DNA from: Diaporthe sp. PMI_573
Taxonomy: Eukaryota; Ascomycota; Sordariomycetes; Diaporthales; Diaporthaceae
Direction: 5' to 3'
Length of the DNA: 64,000 nt
NCBI GenBank assembly: GCA_021399435.1
Contig: JAJTUP010000154.1
Coordinates: forward strand, 1 to 64,000
Shown: one piece after another, positions 30,791 through 41,799 of the stretch
Numbering within the stretch: position 1 is the first letter of the stretch
Layout of the letters: every line of letters begins with the position of its first letter
Program-made: the position numbers and the translations under genes
The notes under the pieces: generated by a model
What the model was told of the DNA's origin: nothing
Database searches by the model: none
What the model saw: the letters and a program-made list of their open reading frames with translations, nothing else

Positions 30791-31267
30791 GAAATCACTT
30801 TTTCATTTGTTGGGGCCAAGCCCCCCAGACCAAAGCTGGCGGCGGCGAGGACAGTCTCGCACGTTTGAAGCGCAGTGTAAGCGCTCGACTGGGTGTGTCC
30901 GGGGGTAAAGTGGGTGTGTCCGGGCGTGACATCAGCCGCGGCGAGATATTTTACGGAAATGTCGAGGCGTCGAGGAAATGTAACAGTTGAATCGCCAGTA
31001 TCCATCCTCAAATCATGAAGAATCTGTCGTGATTATTACATCAAGATTAAGCTCCAGAAAACCCAGAAGTGCGATAGATATTTGCTTGAATGCATGGTTG
31101 AGTTCGACTCTCCGCACGAAGTCTGGAGAGCTTGTGCTCTTTGTACGATTTGACCTTCGACCTTGACTGGTATTACAAGGTTGGCTGCCTCTGACGAGGC
31201 AACCAACTGCCCAAATATCTTCACGAGGTAAGCAGCGCGATATCGTACAAAAACACGTTTCTCAAAA
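30791..31267. other. Possible copia LTR remnant, no gene
   Basis: The sequence begins TTTCATTTGTTGGGGCC directly after the copia stop and contains two near-copies of GGGTGTGTCCGGG about 20 bp apart (30889-30928). It is probably LTR-derived, but the right end was not found. Confidence 0.4.
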
Positions 31268-31454
31268 ATGGCGAGAACTCCTTCCTCCACTGCAAGGATA
31301 GCACCCAAAACCCGCAGCCAAAAGTCGAAACCTGCTGATTCCAAGAACAAGCCGCTGAACACACCGCCGCCCGAGCCTGACACTCGTCAAACCGCACGGT
31401 TGCGGGAGCAGAGAGTGATTTCATCCCAGTCCATGGCCTTCTATGAGTGCGTGC
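31268..31454 (+). CDS. Hypothetical N-terminal exon, unknown
   Basis: ATG 31268 opens a Pro/Ser/Lys-rich frame (MARTPSSTARIAPKTRSQKS) reaching MAFYE near 31447, where a GTGCGT donor-like site follows. No domain is recognisable and I could not find a convincing next exon before the ferric reductase gene. It may be a gene start cut off by later rearrangement, or chance. Confidence 0.25.
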
Positions 31455-31860
31455 TACCTATCCATTATTCCCATTCTCTAGATCCTTGCTTTGATTCTGG
31501 TTCTTCTCAAATTCAGTGCTTCCATCTATTTCCACCAACCGCATTTGCGGAATCTTGAAACGGATTATGCGGTCCTTCCCCATCAGGTCGGTCGCTAGTC
31601 GCCGCATCGCGCGTAAAAATGATTTATCGCCAGAGACTTTTGTTGTGTTAGAATTGAATCTGCTTACCACAAGAGAGGAAACGGCTTTGTTGACATACCA
31701 ACCATGATACTTTGGCCTGGGGAGAGGGTGTGGATTTGGGCCCAGCCTTCGATTGATTTATAATTTCCGCCTGTATCTGGCATGCTATTTTGCCACTTCC
31801 AATACTGATCCCCAGGTTTAAACAAATCTTCAGGACCATTTATTGACATTGGAAAGATAG

Positions 31861-31935
31861 CATGAACATTTAATAAATTCTACGTATAGTCAGCCATCAA
31901 CATTTAATGAATTCTACGTATAGTCAGCCGTCAAC
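31861..31935. repeat. Tandem duplication of 34 bp
   Basis: Two direct copies of a unit containing AACATTTAATAAATTCTACG and TATAGTCAGCC lie side by side, differing at about two positions. They sit exactly at the truncated 3' end of the ferric reductase gene, so the duplication may mark the breakpoint. Confidence 0.75.
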
Positions 31936-33498
31936 GATAGTTTTGGCGGGTAGGAGTGCCTACGTTGTTCGAATCCAAAGATCTCAGTCTCTTCAGCTGG
32001 TCAATAATCCAATCCTCTGGCTCACTTTGGGTTACCCACCAAAAAAGAGCAACCTTGCGCGTCAGGTCTCTGAATAGACCAGAACCTTCAGTTTCTTTGA
32101 TTGAAACCTTTGAACCTTTGGCCCTCATATCATGGACTCTGCGTTCTGCGAGGGTAAGAGCTAGTGGCAACAAATCAACAATACCGAGTCCTCTAGCAAT
32201 CAGAACTACCGTCTCGTGCCGCTGGAGATCGAGATCCTGTGTGTATGGGCCACGGAGCAGTATTCGGTCGTAGACCTTGACTGGAAAGTCTTGGGTATAA
32301 TCTTGAGCTACAAAGAGCATAAGCTTATCCGGTTTCTCATCTTCCTTTAGGTTGTTCAACTTCGGTACCGCGATGGCCGGATAGCTTCTGCGGAGATTAT
32401 AGCGAAGGAAGGTTCCCGGCAAGAAAATAATAAAGTAGTCTCCCGGCATGATATGAAGTGGCCGGTCCGGATCAACCATAAGTCGAGTTACCTGGTTGTT
32501 ATCTGACTTTGATTGTATAATGCTGCTAGTGGTGAAGAGTACTGCAATTATTTTGTGAATAAACGATACAAACCAAATACAGGCGGCGACAATGGCAGTA
32601 CCACTCGAATACGTTCGCACATCTGGGATTACCACATGCCATAGCAAACCACAAAGGCATGCTACGGCAAGCAAGACATGAACTTTTGGCCCACCTGGTA
32701 TCGAGGGAATACGGAGGAACGGGATAGTGGTGATCACCATCAGTGACAAGCAACCGGTTGACTATTGGCATAAATTTAGCACCCATGCGTTGTCTGATCG
32801 ATTGAGTAACTTGCAATATAACCAGAAATCGGTTTCTGAGGCGACCCCTGTCCCACTCCGTCTCGGAGGAGGGAAATCATATGGACTATTGCGTGTCCTG
32901 TTGCGATGCACCCAGTCCAGCGGTGGATCATATTGTTTATCGATACAGGAAATTCCAAGTACTCTGTGATGAGGTTGCGTCTACCTCCGAGCGATACAAG
33001 AACCATATTCAGCAGAGAAAGTAGGCCAGACTTTCGATTAACAGTGTCAATAGTCACCAAGTACGGTATTATGTTAGAAATCAGTAAAGATACAACGAGA
33101 ATCGCTTCGCCCCTAGACGCATCTGTCCAAGTCGCAGATGGAAATAGAGGCGGAGTACGAACATGTCGAATGCATGCGAAAATAATATAGGTTAATAGCA
33201 GTCGATGGAGAATCGAGAAAAGACGGTGGAGGTAAAGAATAAACACTACACTTCCAATTATCAGAAGGTATATAGCAATATCATCCAGATAGAGAGGAAG
33301 GTCATTTTCAGTGCTTGAATTCATCATAGGCAAGGGGTGTCTCGAAGTAAAAACGTTTGGGAAGATATCAATCAGAGCCTGGTCAAAAGTAAGATAGAGC
33401 TTCTTATACTGTCTAATGTCTTCACGTTTTGTTTCAGGAACAAGAATATGGAAATCAGAAACAGGCTGAAGGTAGATATTGCGAGATTGTTGTGACAC
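31931..33498 (-). CDS. Ferric reductase-like transmembrane protein, C-terminally short
   Basis: Exon 1 (33498-32815, 228 codons) and exon 2 (32761-31931) are joined by a 53-nt intron with donor GCAAGT and acceptor CAATAG, a GC-AG intron in phase 0, giving about 504 residues. The N-terminal half has hydrophobic helices (IAIYLLIIGSVVFILYL, HRLLLTYIIFACI) and the haem region HRWTGCIATGHAIVHM with spaced His residues. Exon 2 continues with MVITTIPFLRIPSI, membrane helices, a flavin/substrate-binding part (PGDYFIIFLPG) and ETVVLIARGLGIVDLLPLAL, the NADPH-binding Gly motif. The family reduces Fe3+ or makes superoxide at membranes. It ends soon after LFWWVTQSEPEDW, where relatives continue further, so the C-terminus appears lost. 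Ferric reductases are frequent Starship cargo. Confidence 0.75.
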
Positions 33499-33499
33499 G

Positions 33500-34115
33500 T
33501 TTCCTTATTTCATGCAGCCGCCGTGTTGGGGCCACCTAGACATACCAAAGTTGTACACCAGATTGAACGCCGGGACAGTTCCTTTCACACTTTCTATAAT
33601 AAACCCCGCCGCCTGCTGCTGAGAGATATTTTTACACAAAATTACCAAGTTTGTCGGTGCTGGCAGTAACTATGCTCGATGAAGCCACCTGGGTCACCTG
33701 TCTCTCGCCGAAAGCACGCTCGGTGGTTCTTAATACGTCACTGGAAAGGTGTCCGTTGTGCTTATGTGGCCCCAATCACCGAATTGGGACAAACGAAAGT
33801 ACATCAACAAAAAGTCTTCTCAAGCATTATTAAAGTACTGTACATATAGCCTGGTCGCGCCTAGACTATACCCTGTATGGAGCTTTAGGCCCTCCGGAAT
33901 GTGCCTTATGAATCACAAGAAGTGGCCAAGCTTTGTGCCAGTGTGGTGCCTGCTCCCAACTTAGCACAGCCTAGTTCTTAGCTTTAGGCTCCCACTTGTG
34001 CTATAATTCTATTTAAACTGTGCCCGTCCTGATCACAACTCGATCTGTAATTTGATCTACTGCAGATACCACCACTTACACTAACATCCAACACATCACC
34101 CCGTTTAAGACCAGT
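33500..34115. other. Intergenic region upstream of the NUDIX gene
   Basis: No coding signal is seen between the divergent ferric reductase-like and NUDIX genes. TGTTGGGGCCACC at 33523 resembles the LTR-like start at 30809, but no further similarity was traced. The region probably contains both promoters. Confidence 0.45.
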
Positions 34116-34980
34116 ATGGCAGACACTGTCTTTGTTTTAGATGATTACAACAATGTGTCAGTCACGGCGCAGGGCTTGGAGAGGGACCAACTGACACAAT
34201 GGGCCCCGTTTATGGTGAGCGCTCGGCCAGGAACATCACCAACAGCCCCAGACACCATCATTCTCTTGCATTGTGCCGAGAATAGCTGACCAAATACTCA
34301 ATTTCACACAGAATTGGATCTCAACTCTTTTCCATTCTCTCTCACTCCAAGAACGGCCTCTACACCCCTTCCACAACAACCCTTACAGGCTCAAGGACAT
34401 CACCATTGAGTCCTATACCCTGTTCAAGGCCAACAACATTGGTTTCCTCAAGCTGAGCGCAGATGTTTCCACCGCCGATGGCAAGAACCGTCTTCCCGGT
34501 ACCATCTCCCTGCGGGGTCCTGCCGTCGCCATGCTTGTGGTCCTTATCCCAGAAGATAATCAACGCTCCGACGCCGATGCGCTGGACAAGGCCTATGTGC
34601 TACTGACCGTCCAGCCGCGAATCCCCACCGGCAGCCTCGGCTTCGTGGAGTTGCCTGCCGGTATAATGGACGGCGATAGTAACTTCGCCGGCGTCGCGGC
34701 TAGGGAGATTGAGGAGGAGCTCGGATTGGTCATCAAGCAGGACGAGCTGACCTGTCTGACTGACAAGGTAGCCGAGATGAGGCGCGCGCGGAATGAGTCG
34801 AATGAGACAGGCATCGGCAGCGGAAGCAAGCTCGACTCGGCCGGGGCCGACGAGAATCTCACGTGTGCAATGTACCCTTCTGCAGGCGGATGCGACGAGT
34901 TCATAAAAATCTTCTCGCTCGAGAGGCGCGTGCCGAGGAGCACGCTGCACGAGTGGGAGGGCAAGTATGGTGGGCTGCGT
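34116..34980 (+). CDS. NUDIX hydrolase (NUDT14/ADP-sugar diphosphatase type), 3' end lost
   Basis: Exon 1 is 34116-34214, followed by a 97-nt intron (donor GTGAGC, branch GCTGAC, acceptor CACACAG) and exon 2 at 34312-34980; 256 residues are encoded so far. Exon 2 holds RGPAVAMLVVLIPEDNQ, LTVQPRIPTGSLGFVELPAG and the NUDIX box GIMDGDSNFAGVAAREIEEE then LGL; the REIEEELG core that binds metal is intact, while the usual first Glu is Ser. YPSAGGCDEFIKIFSLERR is typical of this fungal subfamily, which hydrolyses nucleoside-diphosphate sugars. The exon ends GGLR at a GTGAGT donor, and within about 20 bp the sequence becomes antisense copia. The last exon was not found, so the gene is probably inactivated or ends with a short artificial tail. 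Confidence 0.8.
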
Positions 34981-34999
34981 GTGAGTACCATTCTTCTCC

Positions 35000-37900
35000 T
35001 TTTACGTCCGTACGACCTGTTTCCGTAGCCAGCACGATGATGAACCCTAGCTTTGAGCTTAGGTCCTTGTTGTTTGCAAAAGATCCATCTGTGAAGATGT
35101 ACAGTTTTGCTCGTGCGAGGTCAAGTGGCACATATGTTAGACCCCTGGATGGGTTCCTCATTTGCCACTATATTCGCGCGTTCAGAGCCTCGATGTCTTT
35201 TTCCTCTGGCTCTTTGACTTGTGCTGCTGCTGATAGGTCGTACGAAGCCTCGGGTTGGCAGATGGAAGCAATGTATGCTCCCCTTGCCCTTTGGGCTATG
35301 TACTGTTGAGGTGCGTCTTCCGCACGAGGGTCAACCAGGCTGAGTTGACTCGCCTGTCCCTTTTGTACGAAGGTGATGTTCTCCCCTTCGAGACTAATTC
35401 TGCCTCCGTTGAACTCAGTTGGTTGTTCTGGGGTCAGAATAGTCTTGGGCTTCGCACGGAAGTTCTTCTTCCTCAACTCCTCCTCCTCCTTGTGCGAGAA
35501 GGGCTCAGTTGCAAAAGTAAAGGTATCGTCTGTTTGCATACCTGTGATAGCAAAGTTCTCTGGGCCATCTGTGGTATATAGCAAACATGGGTCGTACGTA
35601 GAGATCTTCATCCCTAGGGCCTCTGTGTGGTGCGAATGGTATGTTTTGAACCAGTAGAGCCCTGATTCTGCAAGTCCGTACAATGGTTTCGAGATCAAGA
35701 GGACTGTTCCTTCGGGGTACCTCTCCTCAAGCTCTGTAGGCAATCGTGCGATGATCGTTCTGGTCAACCTGTCCTCAGATTGAGTATATGCTTGGGTGAT
35801 ATCCCTGAGTTCCCCTTGTGCCCCAAAGTCTCGTACGAGGGTAGGGCCTAAGGCAAAGATCAGCCTCTGGCTCATCCTCTGAATAGTTGGGGCCTGGGTG
35901 AGGATGGCTTGTTTTTCTTTATCCCCATAGCCTTGTACGACCAGCCTGGATTTCTCCATAGGCTTGGTGGACTTGTTCTTGATCTCTCGTACCATCCGGG
36001 TCTTGTATACTCGAAGTCCTTTGTGAATTCCCTCTGGCTTGTATCGTACGAAGGAAAACACGTTTTCGTTTGCAAGGGCATTCAGTTCCATAGCATCTGA
36101 TTCCTCAAAGGGACCTCCTGGCACGTTGATAACGTTATCCGCACGAAGCTTGAGGGCTAGTTCAAAGTTATCCTTTTCCTTCTGGGTCAAGAATACTTGG
36201 AAGTATCGTGCGGTTGTTTTCCGAGGTCGTCCTCTCTTCCTTGGCTGCTCTGGCTCTGGTCGTACGATGATCTCGTCTTCAACTTCGTCATGTTGGGTCT
36301 CCGCACGATGATATGCTTTGGCCTGGGTAGCTCTGAAGGTAGCCGGTCCATTGACTGTTTCGATAGTCAAGTTGTGCCCGTCTCTGGCCTTGAGTTCGTG
36401 CGGTCCGGTCCATCCTTTGTTTTCCCTCCAAATCATCACTTCAGCGCCCAGTGGCAGGGACAGAACTTCGTGTAGATCTGGGCCGTTTCTTGTGTTGATC
36501 GCGCGGTTGATCTCTACCTCTGCGCGAATCTTTCGGAGCATCTTCATGGCCTTCTGAATTGCTTCCGCACGAAGTGTGATTTCCGGCGATGGTGGTGAGT
36601 CTTGGTTGATTCGGGGGTATGCCCCGAAAACAAGAAGGGTTGGTACGATACCATTTGGGCCAGCGGTATCGTTGAGAGCCTTGATTGCCATCTGGAGTAT
36701 CGTCTCCTTGTCTGTAATATGGCCGATTTCTTGAGTAAGAATATCGTACGCCCTCCGGAGAGGAGCGTGTAGTCTCTCCACTTTCCCAACTGCCCAATGT
36801 GCCTCAACCGGCATCTCTTCGCACGATATACCCAGGATCTTAGCATTATTCCTGAATTCCTCAGAAGCAAAGTTCGTTCCTGGGTCGTGCGAGATGTGAT
36901 CTGGGGGTCCGAGGTAGGTATATATCCAGCACCGGCATAGGGCGTTCCAAGTGTCTCGTGCGGAGAGGGACTTTAGAAACGTAGCGGCTTGAAAACTCGT
37001 CTCTGAGTCCACAACATGTAGAACATTGTCGTCCCCTAATCGCACGACGTCAACTACTACTTGATAGTTGAAGTGGTTCTTATCTTTGATGGAGAATTTG
37101 AACCGTCTTGGGGCTTGGTCGTGCGATTGGCAGTGGTGACAAAACTTCTGAATAGACTCAAGAGCACTTTGTTCCACATCTTCGTGCCCAGCGTTCCTCA
37201 GCAGTTTATATAGCCTTTCCGCACGAGGGTGTCCAAAGCGTCTATGTAGACGTCTTAGCTCTGCCTCTGTGAAGAAAACTCCTGCTTCCGTACGGCTGGT
37301 GTTGAAGAATGGGTGTCCCCATTTCCGAATCACAGGAATCTTCACACCGTCTTCTCGTACGATGACATTCTCCACATTATTGAAGTATGCCTTTAGCTTG
37401 TCGGCATCGTGCAATGACAGCAGGAAAGGAGTAGGTGTATCCAGAATATAGTAGGTGATTTTGCCTAGTTGGTTTTTCTTCTGGATAGTTCCTATGGAGG
37501 AGACTATTTCGTGCGGGCCGAATTTGACTTTGGCATCTCCTGGGGTCCATGAGATCTTCGCGCGAGGGTTCTCACGGAAATATGCAAGCACTTGGGCCTT
37601 GCCAACTGTCGAGACCTTCGCAGCTCCAGTATCCCACAGTTCTCCCTGATACTTCGTACTATAGGGATTGTGTAGCACGAATTGGGTTGCTTCTGTGGTC
37701 TTTGGGGCTGTGTATATGTCTTCTCCGGTCGTACGGTGGAAGAAAGCAGCATCGAGGAGGTAACTAGAGGAGCCCTCGGTTGCCTGGCCCTCAGAGTCCT
37801 CCTCGTCCGAGCTCTCTGCCATGCTCCGCACTTGGTTCTCACCTTCGTACTTAAGAAGAAAGCTCTCAAAGCCTTTCTCACCTAAGTCGTACGGAGGTTC

Positions 37901-39664
37901 CTCCCCCATAACCTGACAGGCTTGGAGGTATTGGTCTCTCGTACGCTTCCTCTCAGCCTCTGGATGGTTTGTAGACCAACAGCCTTCCTTCTTGCACACA
38001 AAGCACCTCTTGTTTTTGAAGGTGCGGCTTCTGAAGGGCTGTCTGGAAGAAGATCCTGCACGATAGGGAATGGTTGCCTGTCCCTGATAGTTCACAGGCC
38101 TCCCTTTTCCGTACGATATCCTCTGGCGGTCTTTGAAAGGTGCTCTGTACCGCCTGTCCACAAAGTTGATTTCAGGGGCTGCTTCGTGCGCAAACTGGCG
38201 AGCAGTTATCTTCCTATCTTGGGCTACCTGGATAGCTCCTCGAAGGTCTGAAAAGAGACCTTCGCACGTAGGTTTCTGCTGCATGATTGCCAGTTCGAAT
38301 TCCGGCACTCCTCGGCATGCTCGAACTACAGCCGTGCGAAGGGGAATCTCCCCTTGGTACCCCTGTCCCAGGGCCCTTTGTACGAGTTGTAATCGATCTA
38401 GGAGCATTTCCAGTACCTCCACTTGTTTCTTTTCGGGGTTCTCTTGTTTGAGTTGTACGAAAGAAAGCGTAGTCCAGTCTGCCCAGTAATGGTTGTGGTT
38501 GGTGGTGGTGTTAAAGTGCATATCCATGAGGGTATATACTTCGTCCCAACGCCTTTCTGGGCCAATATGTTCTAGCCAGAAGTCGTACGCACGGTCTTCT
38601 AAGATAATAGGGAAGACAGCGTGATATTGATCCTCTCGTACGCCGGTGTGGCGACATGTTGCGATGAATGCTCGAGTCTTATCGTATAGCAAATCGTACG
38701 GCTTCCCAGTATAGTTTCGCTTCTTGTTCCAATGCTTTGAAAATTGTGAGCTTTGCTGTGGCTCAATCGGGCTATTGTAAACAATTCGTGTTGGGGGAAG
38801 GTCGTACCCATTGCTCCGAGCAGGTATAGGTCGCGTTATGTCTTCCGTGCGAGGTAGTTGTGGGTATGCTTCTACCTCGTGCGAAAACCGTGCTCCCGGG
38901 GGTGCTTGTCGTACAGCCTGTGAATCCACCGTTTGTGGCCTCGGCATATATCCTGGCTCTTGACTTCCATTATATACGCTTCGTGCGGGTGGGCTTCTGT
39001 ACTCGGCTGGTGCTGGGGGACTCTGGTGTGTCTCTACCGTAGGCTGAATGTTCTCAGAATATACGCCTTGCGGTTCTGTTCGCGCGAGGGACTCTTGGGC
39101 AACACGGTCACCTGGTTCTTCCCCAGCGAGAGGGTCTCGGGTTTGTATCGGAACAGGAGTTCGTTCCTGGAACCGTACGGGTTGTTTCCCCTTGCTAGCC
39201 CGTGCCTGGGCCTCCCGAGCTTCCTCTTCTTCGATTTCCTCCAGGGTCTTCTCTACCAGGCGGCGTATTCGTTCTCCATATCTTCGTGCGGGTGGGACTT
39301 CGATTCCCTTGTTTGTAAGGGCCTCAATCAGCTCCTTTAGGAACAGACGATCCACTGTGTTGTATTGGACCTCGGTCCATCCCTCAAAGTCCTCGCACAA
39401 AGATATTTGGAGATTTCTTCTAGATATTCCCATTGTTCTTATTTCCCATGTAAGCCGTGCGATGTATGTGTTCAGCTCGGCTTCCGTGGGAGCGTTGTGA
39501 GGGTCAATTGGGTTAAACCATATCTCGAGGTTCGTACGGCTCCGCCATACTGACATCGGGATATTGCTTTCCCCTCGAACTTCTTCGTATGTCAGCTGGT
39601 GATGGATTTGGCTATTGCTCGCCTCAGTCTGGGACTGTTCTTCCGGAGTTGTCGGGTTTGACAT
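35000..39664 (-). CDS. Ty1/copia gag-pol polyprotein, RNase H truncated
   Basis: From the probable start MSNPTTPEEQ (39664) an open frame runs to a TAG at 35168-35170, about 1,498 codons. An earlier in-frame Met exists in the leader. Visible in order (numbering from the 39766 Met): gag with DFEGWTEVQYNTVDRLFL; zinc knuckle CFVCKKEGCWSTNH (about 590); protease LWDTGAAKVST (about 710); integrase HHCC (HRRFGHPRAERL ... FCHHCQ) and DDE (VVDVVRLG, SHDPGTNFAS, VGKVERLHAPL near 1000); RT with ELRDITQAYTQS and MQTDDTFTFA (about 1415). After the TAG the frame continues with AKLYIFTDGSFANNKDLSSK, the start of RNase H, until about 35000. The stop and the RNase H truncation make it non-autonomous, although the rest of pol is remarkably intact. 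Confidence 0.9.
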
Positions 39665-40065
39665 GGTGGTGTCTTCGCGTCGTATCGTGCGAATCGAGTT
39701 GTTGATATATATATAGACTATGTCGTCTCGTATAGTCTGGGGTTGTATAGTTGTGCAATGGCGCACACCTTGCTACTCTTTCTCGTACGATCTCAGCCTT
39801 CACAATAGTGAAGACCTTCTCAAGCAAAAGAATTGAGTAGTTTAGTCGTCTAGAAGTGCTTCTTTCTCGTACGATCTCAGCTTCTACCGTAGTAGACGCC
39901 TTCTCAAGCAAAAGAAAGAAGTACTCCTGGGATTTAGCACAAGCGCACGATTCCCGACTCTCCCGAGGCAGCACTGCTGCAATCTCCTCAGGCTAGTCGT
40001 CTTTGTGCGAGCCTCGTCTCTTCACTCTTGCCAATCTGTGAATTGCCAAGCAATCCACTGATCAG

Positions 40066-40271
40066 TGTTGAATGGCCTTTGCCATATGGCGATAGTACGT
40101 ACGTACGTAGGGGTCTGTTGGTTGGTTCTGATTGTATTGCTTGCTTTTTGGGAAACGGGTGTACTATCGTACGAAGGGGAAGAGGCCACTCTTCCCCAGC
40201 CGGGCCCCCGGCTGACTAAGCACACCCAACCTATCGAACTACGTGCGATCCAACCAGGTGCTATTCCAACA
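40066..40271 (-). repeat. Copia LTR, 206 bp
   Basis: On the minus strand it starts TGTTGGAATAGCAC and ends CCATTCAACA, short inverted termini of TG...CA type. It is followed directly by CTGATCAGTGGATTGC, a candidate primer-binding site. An ACGTACGTACGT run lies near its 3' end. Related LTR ends occur at 50607 (ATTCAACA then CTGATCAGTGATTGC) and about 47591 (TGTTGGAATAGCAC). Confidence 0.8.
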
Positions 40272-40709
40272 CAGACTCTCTTTTCTTTTTGAGATCGCAC
40301 GCCCTGAAAACCATGACTTTGAGCAAGTTGAATTGCTCGTACGATAGCTCTTTTCCAGAGCTATCTTTTGCAACCAAGGTCAGGTTGAACTGACCAGTTT
40401 TGACCAAGTTCGGTAAGTGACGTACGGTACACCAGGAAAACCGTTTGGCCCCCGGGTATCACGACGACACTTTTCCCCCCTTTTCTTCCTCCTTTTCGCA
40501 CGGCAACAACTTCTCAAGCAGCAGACAAAGGAAACTTTCTTGCAGCACTTTCAGCAGCATTTTCCTTTGCCGTCAGTGATTCATTCGTACGGGTGAGCAC
40601 TTGCCCAGCCGTAAAGGGAAGATACGGCGACAGCGCACACTCGCACGCTGTCCCGGCGAATGTTTAAACACCCTTCCTCTCCCTTTCTTCCCTCGACTTC
40701 TTTCTTCCT

Positions 40710-40896
40710 TCATCGCACGGTAGCTTCCTTTGCTTCGTGCGGTTCCTTTTTGTCCAGCCTATCCACAAACGCTTCGATTCGAATTCTGAGCGTATTTGTA
40801 GATATGAGGCGTTCCAGGGCCTGGTTGGGGGTCTTCTTCGTACAGGCATCTGCCGGGTTGTCTTTGCCATCGATCCATCGTACCTCTGAGATCTCT
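40710..40896 (-). pseudogene. Copia RNase H C-terminal fragment
   Basis: The frame reads ISEVRWIDGKDNPADACTKK then TPNQALERLISTNTL, the usual end of a fungal copia polyprotein, with a stop at about 40710. It is separated from the rest of pol by the LTR and lies on its opposite side, as expected for a permuted or tandem arrangement. Confidence 0.8.
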
Positions 40897-40903
40897 TCCC
40901 CTT

Positions 40904-40999
40904 CGTACGATAGTACACCCGTTTCCCAAAAAGCAAGCAATACAATCAGAACCAACCAACAGACCCCTACGTACGTACGTACTATCGCCATATGGCAAA
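40904..40999 (+). repeat. Inverted LTR fragment
   Basis: This is a 96-bp near-identical copy of the 3' two-thirds of the 40066-40271 LTR, in opposite orientation, including CCCGTTTCCCAAAAAGCAAG and the ACGTACGTACGT run. It begins at CTCTTCCCCTTCGTACG and breaks off at CCATATGGCAAAG. It forms a long inverted repeat with the LTR 640 bp away. Confidence 0.85.
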
Positions 41000-41229
41000 G
41001 CACCTCATAGTGTATCTGCCGTACATAATAACGTACTATATTATCTAGACCCTTCATTCTAAAAAGAGTTACAAAGTACGGCGGACTTAATTAGTGTAAA
41101 ATATGGTTTTCTTTACAGTTCTTTCCATGTTTTAAAGGTTGGTTCGACATTAGAAAACTAAAATTAACAATCAATCTTATGTACTGTCTGTACATATGTA
41201 CATAGTACTTGTGACAATTTGTATTCTTC
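41000..41229. other. AT-rich spacer
   Basis: No gene or repeat was recognised. Base composition shifts abruptly to AT-rich after the copia block, so this may be the original host sequence on the far side of the insertion. The missing NUDIX 3' exon was not found here. Confidence 0.4.
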
Positions 41230-41424
41230 TGTCAGATGTGACGGGCATTTGACAAATGTGTGCCTGAGGCATCATTATGCCCATCACGACAAAACCAGCC
41301 CCTGAACGGGCGGGGTCGCACCAGAGAACCTAGACAAGACATCATCACAATACACACAGTGATCACCCCATCAATTGGACCATAATTACACGTCCCATAT
41401 ACCTAAAAGGGTGATAATCTGACA
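41230..41424 (-). repeat. Solo LTR with 5-bp target duplication
   Basis: The 195-bp unit starts TGTCAGATGTGACGGG and ends GGTGATAATCTGACA, with 8-bp inverted termini TGTCAGAT/ATCTGACA. TCTTC flanks it on both sides (41225-41229 and 41425-41429). It is a diverged copy of the LTRs at 49948-50140 and 56048-56241, differing at many sites, so it is older. LTR-LTR recombination has removed the body of the element. Confidence 0.85.
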
Positions 41425-41732
41425 TCTTCAATTCTCTCCTAAGCTTGAATACAGTACAGTAACAATTATGTGCAGTACGCTACTAGGTATTCCCAAGTAT
41501 TTCAGGAAAGTATCGTATTTGTTATGTATTAAAAATACCACAAATCCAAATAATATCGAATACTTAATAATGCGGTAATCTTACAAAGGCCTTTACATAG
41601 GAGAAGAACCTTACAGTAAATAGCTCGCCGAGCAATAGCAAAGATTCATGGTTGGATTAGGGATGCAGAAGCATTATCGGTGGTATTTTTACGGTCATTA
41701 TGCTAGAGCCCTTCGGTGTCACAAAAGGTTAC

Positions 41733-41790
41733 ACACACACACACACACACAATTTATTCCGCCCGGCGGGCTTAACCCGAAAGGGCAACT
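41733..41790 (-). repeat. LINE-type 3' tail with (TG)n, copy 3
   Basis: On the minus strand GCCCTTTCGGGTTAAGCCCG, CCGGGCGGAATAAATTG and a TG tract match the copies at 671 and 967 exactly in the core. No LINE coding sequence adjoins it. Confidence 0.7.
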
Positions 41791-41799
41791 ATGGCTTGA

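Larger units (their letters stand above)
34995..40999 (-). mobile_element. Rearranged Ty1/copia element with a single full LTR
   Basis: In minus-strand order the block contains an RNase H C-terminal piece (40896-40710), a non-coding 3' region, one LTR (40271-40066), a leader, and gag-protease-integrase-RT running to the start of RNase H (39664 to about 35000). There is no second full LTR. A 96-bp piece of LTR in opposite orientation (40904-40999) abuts the RNase H tail. The missing middle of RNase H lies between the two outer ends, as in a circularly permuted element. CGTACG/CGTGCG/CGCACG hexamers are extremely dense throughout. Confidence 0.75.
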
